This document shows, in pieces, positions 1-13,300 of a DNA stretch of 64,000 nt. The stretch comes from Marisa cornuarietis. Its lineage: Eukaryota; Mollusca; Gastropoda; Architaenioglossa; Ampullariidae. Numbering within the stretch: position 1 is the stretch's first letter; each line of letters begins with the position of its first letter. A program made the translations under genes and the position numbers. Under the pieces are notes generated by a model. The model was given only the letters and a program-made list of their open reading frames with translations. It had not been told where the DNA came from and did not search any database. The stretch is from the NCBI GenBank assembly GCA_004794655.1, contig SMMW01000643.1, forward strand, positions 206,001 through 270,000, in the 5' to 3' direction.

Positions 1-1277
1 TTGCTGCCCCAGTGGGGTGGGAAGAAATACGAGCTGCTGTGTTATTATATTATCGATATGATTTGATGGAATCCGCCTAGGATGATTTGATCGCTGCTGG
101 CTCCCTCACTCCCCAATCCCATCAGCCCTTGGCTGCCAAGGAAGTCTTTCTGTAGATGGGTGTCAGTCTGCATCCTGACTTTTGAAGAAGTTATCTTAGA
201 TTGGAAAATAATAGTTTCACAGTGATGCTTGTACTGCCCATGACTTGCCTCCATCTTTCAGTACTCAAAGGAGGTTTGGGGTCTTTAGGGAAAACACCAT
301 TAGTTGTTGATGTGGGCTGTAATGTCATCTTCAACTTAAGGTTTTTACAATTGTTACTAATGTACATTAATTACTAGTGCATTATTTCTTTAGTATGAAG
401 GAGAATTCCTTTATTTGAAAAGTGATAGTACATGAAGAATATGTCTTAATGATGGCAACTTTCTCAATAAATACCAGTCACACACTTGCAGATGCCACTA
501 CACACTACATTTATGTACACCTGTATAAAAAGAAATGACAAAAAAATAGCCTCCCCCCCACACACACACACACACTTGCATCATTCGTGCACTCACATTC
601 ATTTGCATTCACTATAAACCAAACTTTTCACTTCATACACTATAAACCACCCAAACATTTCAGTTCCACCACTGAATGCGTGCACAGACATACCCTAGAA
701 CATGTTTGAGCATACGCAGATACACACTCTCATTCACTGCCATCCACTATAAACCACCCAAACATTTCAGTTATGCCACTGACTGCATGCATAGACATAC
801 CGTAGCACCTATGCGAATGTGCACAGACACTCTTAAACTACACCCAGTACCTACAGAGTTCAAGGGGACGCATTCAACATTAAAAACATAATAACATTTC
901 AGGGCATTTCTTGTGTCACATATTTGTTACATATAATTGGAGAAGAGATATAGATCATAACAAACTAATGGGGTTGACAGTCTACCTGTCTTAGAATTTA
1001 GGCAGTTTACCAAGGATAGAAGCAGTTCAGTTTCAGACCATACCATTTTGTTTCCAGGTTTTATTTGTAACATATACTATGACAGTAAAGATATTATAGT
1101 TTGACAGTAGATACTTTATCAATGTCCTTCGTGCTTTGATGAGTCGAGGGGGTTGGGAATTCATCATTCATGCTTAGCAATGAAACTGTGATGGCCTTGT
1201 TTTCTGTAGAAGTTGTTAGCTTGGCAGTAAGCAAGTCTGCTAGTGAATATGTCTGAGGTTGCTGTATACCATGACAG
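1..1277. other. Intron or upstream region of TRAP1, non-coding
   Basis: No exon is recognisable here; the presequence exon of TRAP1 should lie further upstream. The stretch holds a short C-run and CA microsatellite near 555-575. It also has a two-copy direct repeat with an offset of 107 bp (about 638-710 and 745-815), sharing the block ACTATAAACCACCCAAACAT. Confidence 0.6.
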
Positions 1278-1360
1278 GTCCCACAGATAAGCATGAGTTC
1301 CAGGCGGAGACCAGGAAGCTGCTGGACATCGTAGCCAAGTCCCTGTACTCTGAGAAAGAG
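1278..1360 (+). CDS. TRAP1: TRAP1 coding exon (first in window)
   Basis: The exon encodes ..[18 protein letters not shown].. and ends in SLYSEKE just before GTGAGA. This is the conserved lead-in to the HSP90 ATPase domain. The acceptor is taken as ACAG at 1274-1277, so the exon begins with the last two bases of a Gly codon. An alternative acceptor ends at 1286 and would shorten the exon by nine bases without changing frame. It ends at a codon boundary. Confidence 0.9.
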
Positions 1361-4300
1361 GTGAGATATTTTAGCTGTCCCTATACTCCAGCAAGGAGGT
1401 AAGATATTGTGTCTATGTACTTCAGTGATTTGATAAACTGGCAGACTCATCAAGACTGTATTGTATATTGTAGCCAAGTCCTTGTACTCCAACAAGGAGG
1501 TAAGGTATTGTGTCTATGTACTTCATTGAGTTAATAAGGTGGCAAGCTCAGCAAAACTATATTGTATATTGTAGCCAAGTCCCTGTACTCCAACAAGGAG
1601 GTAAGATATTGTGTCTATGTACTTTAGTGATTTGATAAACTGGCAGACTCATCAAGACTGTATTGTATATTGTAGCCAAGTCCTTGTATTCCAACAAGGA
1701 GGTAAGGTATTGTGTCTATGTACTTCATTGAGTTAATAATATTATTAATATTAAAGGTTATTTTTATAGCGCCATATCCCAGCCCTAAGAGCAGGCTCAT
1801 GGCGCTTTACAAATGATACTAATTATAACAACAATAATCATGATAGGGAGAAATTGAAGAAACCAACCAAGACAAGAAAGAAAAAGGGATAACACATAGA
1901 AACGGGAATAATAATAATACAAAATTGTAGTGCTATCTGATAAATAACTTCAAGAATGCGGTACTTCATTATCCAACGAGTTTATGAAATTAAAATAGCT
2001 GCATAAATTGTTTTTAAAAAAAAAAAGTCCTGGCGACAGAAGACAACTGGGGACCAGATCTGGGGAGACTGGCAACACGTTTCACCGCCGAAGATTTAGA
2101 GTTTAGATCTGCAATTGCTTGTCATCAGAGAAGTCATCAGAAAGAACAGATAAAGAATGCTGAGGATAAACCTCCACATGTCAAACAAAATGTAGACAGT
2201 TTTGCTGCCTCGAGTCATCAAAAAGTTTAGCCGCAATGAACATGTGTCATCTCGCTGTCAATGTGCACAAACAAGAAACTTGACTGAGATGAAAATGGCG
2301 TCGTGGAAGAAAAGACTGTTAGTTAGCGGATCAACAGAACCCGTAGAAGTGAAACAAAATGTCACAATCAAGAAACACAGTTCAGCACATCACTAGGATG
2401 ACGACAGGTCAAATAATGGACTCACTCGAAAATCAAAATCAGCTTATACAAATAACAAAATCCAAAGAAATCCGGAGAGCTAGTCCCCTCAAGCCGGTAA
2501 GGCGAAGGGACATCACTCCCCTAAAATAATAAGGTGGCAAGCTCAGCAAAACTATGTTGTATATTGTAGCCAAGTCCCTGTACTCCAACAAGGAGGTAAG
2601 ATATTGTGTCTAGGTACTTTAGTGATTTGATAAACTGGCAGACTCATCAAGACTGTATTATATATTGTAGCCAAGTCCTTGTACTCCAACAAGGAGCTGA
2701 GATATTGTGTCTATGTACTTTTTTAGTGAGTTGATAAACTGGCAGGCTCAGCAAGACTGTATTGTATTTGTAGCCAAGTCCCTGTACTCCGACAAGGAGC
2801 TGAGATACTGTACCTCTGTATTTTGATGAGTTGATAAGCTTCCAGGCTTAGCAAGACTGTGCTCATAGTGTATACTTACCCTGACACTTCTGGGTTCATC
2901 TTTATAACAGAGGTTTCAGGATAAAGCATGAGCTATTCAATCATGGGAAAACAGACTATCTGTAGTCTAATAAGTATAGAACAACTGGCTGTAGTCTGTG
3001 ATGCATGTGTAAAGGGCCAGTAGCCCAGCGCTAGTTTTAGTTTTGGTGGGCCTTAGTTCTTAAGCACTAGTTGTTAGTTTTGGCAGGGCTCTGTCCTCAC
3101 TTTTGGGCGCTCAAAGTACATCAGCCCAGACCTGCTAGAGCACTGTGAGAAAAGGGTGCTCAGCGTTGATTGGGTATGGTTAAAGCTCCAAGGAGCATTG
3201 TGAAAAGATAGTCCTGTGAGGGGTATAAAAGGGCAGAGCTGAGGCGGGATGGGGAGAAAAGACATGCGGCAGATAGGAGATGATGAGAAGAGACAGCCCT
3301 CACTTTTAGGACCTCTGACCATGCAACGCAACCATGGCCATTGTAATGTACAAGCCCGTGGAATAAAAGGTTGCACACCTACTGACTGTTCCTGCCTTTG
3401 ATGGAGTGTTGGAAGTTTTGCTGAGACACTAAATACCTCACCACTCAGTTACATGTATAGAACGGCTGCTTGTTGTCTGTGACAGAAATATAACAACTCC
3501 CTGTAGTCTGTGATACATGTAGAACAAGTATCTGTAGGCTGTGATGGATGTTAACAGCTATCTGTAATCTGTCCGAAGCGTAGTCTGTGATGTAAACTGT
3601 TTTTAGTCTGTAATAGTGAACCCAAAGTCTGTAATACATGTGCAATAGCCTCTAAGAGTTCAAATAGGTGTACATGGCTCTGTCTAAACCTGCAAAGTAG
3701 TTTCTGTGACTTCTACCTGGAGCATAGTAAGTAACTTTGTTTAAAAAAGTGAATAATAAATCCATCCTTATAGTAAATATAAATCCATCATTAACCCTCT
3801 TAGCACGATGCGCCATGATCAGGGCTTTGCTGGGTGGCATGGGGAAGGCAATTTTCATTAGTTTTATTGAAAAGTTCAAGTTTTCTCCTTTCCAAAAATG
3901 TATAGCTTTCTTGACTAATGTTTCCCTCAGAGCAGTGTTCAGTTATAAGTCAGTTATTGTAGTGTTATATTTTTATGTTGTACTGAGAGGGCTAAACCTA
4001 AATGTGGGCCAGCAAAGCATATATTACATAGCCATATGGTCCGGGTCGCAATGATCAGTGACCCATGAGCAAGAATTCTCTTTCAAAATGAACTTCATTT
4101 ATTTTATGTGATTTCTGCAAAAAAAATCATGATATAGGGTAGATGATCAGCCAGAAAGTCATAGGGTAAATGATCAGAGCCAGAAATCACAATATAGGGT
4201 AGATGGTCAGCCAGAAATGTAAAATAGGGTAAATAGTCAGCCAGAAAGTTGTAATATAGGGTAGATGATCAAGAAACTCGTAATACAGGGTAGATGGTCA

Positions 4301-7300
4301 GCAACGAAGTCGTAATATAGCACTCTGTTTTAAAATGTACTTCATTTTTTTTCAACATGCGACTTCTGCGAAAACATAAGTCGTAATAGAACACAAGTGG
4401 CTCAAGTTAGGTTAGCAAGGTAGTCATCATAGAGATGACATTTATATAGTGAAATACGTTGCTGAAAATGTTTTGGGTCATTACTAAGATAGGGTTATAA
4501 TAGGGAAGGTCTGAATAAGGAGGTTTTACTGTATTTATTTGTCAGTGTTATTTCTGATTACTAGGTGTTTATTCGGGAGCTGATCTCAAATGCCAGTGAT
4601 GCTCTGGAAAGGCTCCGGTACTTGCAGTTGAAAGGTGAAATAGATGGAGATGAGAAAGCAGCACTGGAGATTCATATTGCCACCAACGATGACAAAAAGA
4701 CTTTTACCATACAGGTAAGTATGTTTATGTTACTTACTGCAAGTAAGATACTGTCAAGAAGTCAGCATGCATTTGATTACAAAGTCTCATCCTACCAGAG
4801 AAGAAAGATCACTATTCAAATCAAAATACCACAAGTTTGTTGAACGTTTATAAAGGAAAAAACAAGTCAAATGGTAAGTGATCATAGAGTGAACGAAAGA
4901 TGTCTAAATCTTGCTTGCATGTAAATGTTATCGAATTTCCAGGACTCTTCAATAGAAGCAAGGGTGTTTCTAATTTTTATTTACTCTTGCAAAGGTTGGA
5001 ATATGGTTTTTCTTGTAAGTGTATATTTATGTCATTTATTTTTCACCTCTCAATCGTGTTCATTTTCTGCCTGGAGTCTTCATACTTTTTTGTTTGATGT
5101 ATGTTTTGAATTTTTGTTGAATATAGATGAGGTTGAATAGTGTGACAAAGGTGTTTCATGTCCTTTCTGTACTCCTTTGTCCTGAAACTAATGTATCTGG
5201 ACCTGGACAACAAAAGATGGCAGTTGTTTTATTGTTGAAAGAATGTGTGTGACCTTAGTGTGTAGTTAGTGACAACTGTCTGTGACATGTCATTTCATGT
5301 CTGACTAAATAGAAATAGGCTAGCAGTGCTAGGCCTTAAACAGTGGCATCTTCAAGCAGTACTAGACCATAAACAGTGGCATCTTCAAGCAGTTATTAAC
5401 TCTGCATGCTCAAGGAATTATCTGTCCTCAAAGGACAGTACATTTTATAACTTTAAAGAATAAAAGATAACTATAATAGTGAATTTATCACCAAAAATAC
5501 TTTCAAGCACAAAGTAGCTGTTCTTACCTTGTTTTTAATTAAATACAGTGTGGAAATGTTGGGAGGTGGAAGAATGATCCCAGCATGTAGCGATGCTTAG
5601 GGTAATTCATTTAAATGAGCACATTTATGCATGTGTGCAAGCATGCATGCATATATGCGCACTCACACACAAATTTCTGTTGGAAAAAGACTAAACTCAT
5701 ACAGGTTTAAATATCTACATGGTAGCACTAAAACGGAGGTGTTAAGAAATCTAACAAAACTCGTAAGATTTATAATTGCCAACCACGCCAAAAAGAGAAC
5801 AAGAATTATGATTAATTAAGATTAATGTTATTTAGAATATACTTATTTGAATGTTAAATTTTATAATACAAGCTGTCTCTTGAGGGATATGAATCAATAA
5901 TAATAATAATGAAGATTTTTATAGCACATATTCACACTCATAGAGAGTATGATCTTAGAGCTTAAAACGGGGAAGTTAAACAGTTCTCTTTCATTTTAAC
6001 ATAAGATTGCTTCAAATTCCTTGAATCGGTCATCTTTGTTGATCTCACCTTCCAATTCCTTGAAGCAGCCATCATTTGGTGATCTCACCTGATGGTGCAT
6101 TACTAATGTATCTTTTCAGGCAGTTAAACTAAAATGAAAGTATGATCACAAATTTTCTGCTACAGCCTACTAGCCTTATAAATCAGAGAACACTAAACTT
6201 CTTTTTAAATGATCTGGAACACCACCCAGTACCACGGAGTGGCTTGCACATACTGTCATGAGTTGCAACCTTCCTGTTGTAGTCTGTGGTTTAGAGAAGT
6301 AGGTGGGGGTGGCATTGGTACCCCAATCTTGCCAGCTTTGATATGTAGATAAGGAGATAGTACTGTTCAGTACTGGAACAGTGGATGGACAGGTGAAGGA
6401 GACAGGGTAGTGCAGTGACTTACCCCTGTGAAGTCTGCAGCATGCATCACTGCATGGTGCCATGGAGGAGGAGTGACACTGAACCCTCTAGTTGGACTTA
6501 GGACAGTGCAGGAGGGACACTGTTCATGTAAGATTGTGCTTCACCAAAGACAGGACAACTAACCAGGATAGTGACACTGAACCCTTGCAGGATAGACACT
6601 GTTCATGTAAGATTGTGCATCACCAAAGACAGGGCAAGTCACCAGAGGAGTGACACAACCCTCTTGTTGGACTGAGGACAGTGCAGGAGAGACACTGTTC
6701 ATGTAAGATTGTGCCTTACCAAAGACAGGACAACTAACCAGGGTAGTGACGTTGAACCCTCTAGTTGGAGTGAGGACAGTGCAGGATAGACACTGTTCAT
6801 GTAAGTTAAAGATTGTGCCTTACCAAAGACAGGACAACTAACCAGGGTAGTGACACAACCCTCTTGTTGGACTGAGGACAGTGCAGGATAGACACTGTTC
6901 ATGTAAGATTGTGCATCACCAAAGACAGGCAAGTCCCCAGAAGAGTCAGGAATCAGAGGAGTCCTCAGAATACTTGTTTATATTCAGCCATGATTCTCCA
7001 GCATTTGCATTTTGATATGTGCTACTTCATTGTGTGTGACCTGAGCAGTGACTGGTCAGTTATCAGGTGGGGTGGGGGAAACAAGTGCCGGTTTGGGGGT
7101 TTTTTAGTAGCTTGTTGGTTTGGTGTTGTATTTTGTATTTCCATTGGCTTCTGTTTAGGTGTCATGTCTCTTTGGTGTGTTGTTTGTGTGTGATTGTGTG
7201 GTTTTTCTTTTCTTCTCTCTTTTTACTTATTTTAAACAAACTTTTGTATCGTCAACACTTGTGTGCGTTTGTTTTCAGACTTAAGCCTCTAGTACTGGAA

Positions 7301-10300
7301 AGGTGGGGCAACAGACTATAGATCATCATTAGGTCCATGACACATGGCCTGCATACCAAGAATGACTAAGAATCAACCATTTTTAATAAAGGCTTATAAT
7401 GCTGATAATGAGAATGAATCCAATAAATGTCTTATCAAATAATTCTGTCATCACCTTTCATTATCTTGAATACATTGAGCATGCATAGCAGAAAAAGATG
7501 CATAAAGTAACATGGAGCCTGATATAAATAAATGCATTTCTATTCCCACACATCTGCCCTTATTTATGTTTACACATGTGTAATTTATTGTTTCATTTCA
7601 GGACACAGGCATAGGACTGACTCGGAATGAGCTGATTGACAATCTGGGGACTATTGCCAAGTCTGGATCTAAAGTTAGTATGTGTTTAAATGAGCTGAAT
7701 GACAATCAGGGGAGAAAGGCAGTTAAGATAATCAGATTTATTTTACATCATTAATCAGTTGTTTCTTGGAAAGCTTTATTCTCTTTACAGAGATGGGAGA
7801 GAGAGATTTTGTTGTTTTATTTTTGTTTTAGTGCATTTAGCATAAAAAGAGTGCCACATCAATTTTGAAAAAAAAACCTGAAGAATGAGTTTGGGGTTTT
7901 GTGAAAAGGTTTTGCATCTCAGATTGTCTCCCTGAAGGTCTCCAATTTTTGATTTGTACAAGTTCTTCAAAGCTTATTTCTTATCAGGCAGTAAGTGGAA
8001 TTACTGAGTAGTTAAAAGAAGAATTCATTTATTTTCCAAGTAACATCGAACGATGAACATGTCTTGGCAAATACCAATCACACACACACAGACGCACATG
8101 CATGCACACCCACAGAGGCCAATACGAGCACTGTTATATAAGAAATGAAATGAAGAAGAAAATGAAAATGTCTTTCTTTGCACCCACACATGCTGTGCAC
8201 ACCTACACACACATGTAAGTTAATGTGCACATGCACACCCACACACGTGCACAAGGTCTCTCTCGTTTACACATTATAAAAGATCTATGACAACATTTTG
8301 TTGTATTAACTGTCAGGAACTTTAAGTTCAATTTCCTGTTTTACTGAGGTCAGCCTTTTTTTTTTTTTTTGTTAATTGTAAATAGGCATTTCTTGAACAT
8401 TTGAAAGAAGAGTCATCAAGAGATGTTGGTAGGACCCTGATTGGTCAGTTTGGTGTTGGGTTTTATTCCACCTTTATGGTTGGCAACACTGTTGAAGTCT
8501 ACACTCGTTCATATCATCCAAACTCTCCAGGCCTGAAGTGGACTTCTGATGGGTAAGCTCATGGGTTAGTCTACAACTCTTGTCAAATGAATTTATGTCA
8601 TCTCATCGCTGCTGTCAGTTTCCAACTCATTTGCCTTTGTCAAAACTTTATATTATGTCTTAAATGTGATAGTAAATTTACAGTGAAACTTGTGCATTAC
8701 AAATGATCTCAAATTTTTGTCATGTCTAAAAGGGGAACATAATACAGAAAGTATTAATGAGGAGATTTTACTGTATCTATTTTTTATTTCCTGTTTAATC
8801 TTAAACTTACGAGGATGTTGTTGCCTCTTTGCACACTGCAGGCCACTCCATTTTATGTAATAATGTGGTTTTTTTTTTACTGCAAATCACTCAGTCAAGG
8901 ATCCCTATGCAGCCTTCATTTGTGTTCATACGATCAACACATATATCCAATCCATGAATATGTTACATGAACACTGATTAATCCCACACTAATGGGGATA
9001 CATTGATGTCGCTAGACAGGGTGTAGTTTGATAATTCAGTCAACACCTCAAAGGTTTCCAAGGTGCTTGGGTCCCATGCAATGAATATCGCTCAACAAGG
9101 CATGCATGTACATATGTCGTTGGAATCGGTAGACTTTTCACCCTTACATATTCCACTGGGCATGCTGAACAAGGCAGCCTTGCACTCCACACAGGTCGTG
9201 CTGAACTTGTGACCATACTCTCTCTCCGGGTAAACCTGTAACTTGCAGTTTTTATACAATGACTGCATATTTTTTGTTTCTTGACTCATACATCCAACTT
9301 TCTGAAAAGACCCTAACAAATATAACTGGAGGTCTGAAAACCCCTTACATTTTATGAATGGGAAAGAGTGATGCACACACTTAACATCATTTGCCACTGA
9401 CAATTTTGGTAATGATTGTGTAGATCTGGTACATATGAGGTGAGTGAAGCTGAAGGTGTTCAGCGTGGAACCAAGATTGTTGTACATCTCAAGGGTGATT
9501 GCTATGACTTTGCCAAGGAGGATGTCATTTCTGGTAAGCTTTCAGAACTTTATTAGAGCCACAAAACAGGACCATGTCACTCCTCTCCTTTGTTTTCTAC
9601 ACTGGCTACCCGTCTGTTCTCTCATTCAGTACAAACTGTCTGTGCTGTGTTTTAATTTCTTTGCTGACTCCTGTCCTGACTATTTCTCTGAACTTCTCAT
9701 CCCTTACGTTCCAGCCAGACAACTCCGCTCTTCCTCTGATGACCGTATCCTAACTGTTCCTGTCACCAGAACAACAACATATGGTCACAGGACTTTTGGC
9801 TACTGTGCTGCAAAACAATGGAACTCTCTTCCTTTCCATATCCGCCACCTTCCTACAATTGAATCCTTCAAATCTGCACTGAAAACACACCTCTTCCTTG
9901 AGCATTACTCCTAACACAGTCCACACAATGCTCGTCCTTCTTACCCTCCCCCTCCCCCTCCCGCTCTTGCTACTTTTTCCCCCATCTTTTTCTGCAGAAT
10001 CACAATATTCCTGTTACTTTGTGCCTTTTTGTGTTTTCTATCTTTGTTTTCTGTTTGTCATCAGTACTGTCGTTTATTCTTCCGTCCCTCGTGTTCTATC
10101 AATTTAGTCCATGTCTCTTCCTTGTTTTAAGCACTAAGAGCATGCTCTCTATGAGTGTGAATATGTGCTATACAAATCTTCATTTATTATTTTTTATTAT
10201 TATTAAGTACCTCACCTGTCTAACCCATCCAATGATACATGCAGATCAAGTGACTGAACTGAATGAACTTTCTTTCTTGTATAATAGTGTGAGTTAATGT

Positions 10301-13300
10301 ATTTCTAAATACATGATATAAAATATTTACTTTTATTAACTGCCTCACCTCTCAAACTGATCCAGTGACGTGCAGATCAAGTGATTGAACCTAAATGAAC
10401 TCTTGTTTAATAGTGGGAGTGAATGTATTTAGAAATACATGATGGAAAATATTTACTCACTCACTTTAATTAACTGCTTTACCTGTCAAGCTGATCAAGT
10501 GACATGCAGATCAAGTAATTTAACTAAATGAACTTTTGTGTAATAGTGGGAGTGAATGTATTTAGATACATGATAGAAGATGGTGTTTTTATACATTTTA
10601 TACATGAAACTGAAATTATGGGTATTTGCAGACTTGTTCAGGCCTTGGAGAACATTAGGCCTATGTAAAGAGTTTGTAACACTGTTATCAATGTTTATAA
10701 TGACAAAATGTTAATACCATAGATTTAGGCTTTGTGAGTACTATCTGAAGACTTGCAAGCATTGTACAAAGAGCTGAAAATGATGAGAAATATTGATTGT
10801 ATTGTCTGAAGATTTGAGAGCACTGTGTAAAGAGTTGACTGTACAACAGAGTATTGAGAACACTATGGAAGGGAATGGGAACACTGTTTGAAGTGTTCAG
10901 TGTTGCTTCAGAATTTGGATGAGGCTAATGGTGTTTAGTCAACATGGTAATCAAAATGTTAAAAACCTGGTGGATCATCAGAGTTTCCAGTCATGTTATA
11001 TGACATGGACTCTGGTGGCTATTTGTCAGATCTAGTGGTAAATAGAAATAAAATGTGGCTATTCAGGGACATGAGAACAGCTGTACTATAACCCATTTGA
11101 CTTATGTATCCAGGTGTGGTGAAGCGATACAGCAATTTTGTTGGTGTACCCATCTACCTTAATGGTCATCGTGTCAACATCCTACAGGTAAGTTATCTAC
11201 ATTAATGATCATCATGTTAATACCCTACAAGTAAGTTATCTGCCTTAATGGTCATCATGTCAATATCCTACAAGTGAATTATCTACCTTAATGATCATCG
11301 TATCAGTATCCTACAAGTAAGTTATCTACCTTAATGGTCACCATGTCAATAGCCTACATGTAAGTTATCTACCTTAATGACAACAGCATATTTGTACTTG
11401 TGATATAGCTAATTGTATGCTGTGTGGAAACAGAATCCAAGATGTTTGATAACAGCATATTTGTAGAGGGAAGATAATATCAAAGTGCATGGACTGTAAA
11501 TGTTGGCTATCTTTAAGTTATGAGCTGCAGTCTGTATTATTTGTATGTGGAGTCCAGGTTGTATAATTCCATATAGCTTGCAGGCCATATAATGAATGAT
11601 TATGTTGACTACAGGCACTGTGGATGACAGACCCACGTGACGTTACGGAGACGATGCACGAGGAGTTCTATCGTTTCATTGCCAATGCCTATGACAAACC
11701 CCGCTATCATTTTCACTATAAGACGGACGCCCCACTCAGCATCAGAGCCCTGTTTTATGTACCAGAATACAAACCCAGTGAGTAGGACATTACATCAGCC
11801 AGTCATGCTGCCATTTCTAACAACTCCTCCCTGCCCACCTTGTTATAGGCTTAGTTGCTGGTATGGCGTAAAATGCTAACTAACAACTCCTCCCTGCCTA
11901 CCCATCATACAGACAGCTGATAGAGAGGATTAATCTTTACCTTCCACATGCCATGGTAGATCACTTACAGTTTATTGCCCCTACATCCATACAGCTATGG
12001 GATCTCTATTAGTTTGTAACACTTTTGTGTTTGTGTGTGTGTGTGTGTGATGGGGCATTATAGAGAGATTTATAAACAATGTATAGATTATAATCACAGT
12101 ATGATGATGGGTTGAAACTTCTGTAGATGTAAGCTAATCCCTTCAATTTTTACTGTTGTTGAAAACTTGTCAGATACACAACAACTCTGCCCCTAGGCAG
12201 TCAGTCAAATCAATACTCAGTAAAAATATACGACTACAAGTAGAATAATGGCATAACAATTAATGTAGTTACGAAACTAAGCACTTTCAAGTTGTAAATA
12301 ATTATTAGGCCGCTCACAGGCAGGTCTTCTACTTTCTACACTGCACGCAGGCAAATCTCTAGCAGTCTCTAAACTGCATACACTTAAATCCCCACTGGTT
12401 AATAGACCGCATACAAGCAAGTCTTCAATAGTTTCTCTAAACTGTCTACACTTATATCCACAATAATTAACCGACTGCACGCAAGCAAGTCTTCAATGTA
12501 CCAGACCGCACACACAGGCAAGTCTTCAGCAGTCTCAAAACTGCATACACCTTCAAATGTACTGTGGTTACTAAAGCCTCTAACTCAACTGTTCTGTCTC
12601 AACACCTGGTAGACGAAGGTGGAGGATACCAACTAGGGTACGTAAACACCCTTTAACTGGCCTAATGCCAAAAGAAAGTCTTACTTTCTGTCTGTACGCC
12701 GTGTCTCATGGAAGTCCGGCGTTCCCCGATAGCTCACGCGTTTGCCCTGCGTTAGAGGTCTCCCCGGACGTAGCGGTCGGTGCATTAGGACGTGACTATC
12801 TTCGGCTCACTGCTCGGGTGCACGAATACCGCGACGACCCTCCCCTCAGTCGGTGGGTTGTCTTCGTTGTAACCGGTGGTGGTGGAGCTCAGTCGCTCGA
12901 CACACGGAAACGCTGATTAGACTCGTACCGCCCTCTCACCAGCTCCGGTTGTTCAGTCTCGCTTTGGCAACCTTCCTTCAGCGTGGCTTGTTCTCCGCAA
13001 TCATTAGCAGAATGGCGTGGAATCTCTAGTATCAGCTTGGCTTTAGCAACAGTTGGTCAACTGGATCAGCTTCAGCAGTAGCAGCAGCAGCAGCCCACTG
13101 GCCGCTTAGGGTCGGGAATATATACACACACCCCTGTCATAAACAGACCAGGTGTGTGAACTGTATGACCCGTGCGTGAAGTTCGATAATTTAGTGGCTC
13201 ACGCTTTCCATGGAATTCCTGCAATAGCAGTAGCTTACTGACTGTGGTTGGGATCAAAATACCCACACCTGTCACCCAGGACCGGGTGTGAGCTCTTCTA

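Larger units (their letters stand above)
4715..7601. other. TRAP1 intron
   Basis: Non-coding. It holds a two-copy direct repeat around 5328-5395 (TAAACAGTGGCATCTTCAAG twice), a LINE tail near 5893-5990 and a minisatellite at 6467-6930. A G/T-rich stretch runs about 7060-7260. Short frames here show no conserved protein features. Confidence 0.7.

Noticed and set aside
250..330. Possible upstream TRAP1 exon after CATCTTTCAG
   Set aside because: The translation has no similarity to the TRAP1 N-terminus in any frame and no suitable donor follows.
4565..4843. Extended open frame beyond the TRAP1 exon end at 4714
   Set aside because: The frame runs past a strong GTAAGT donor; residues after FTIQ do not match TRAP1, whereas the exon at 7602 continues it exactly.
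9092..9487. 131-codon reverse-strand frame
   Set aside because: It overlaps a genuine TRAP1 exon and has no family features.
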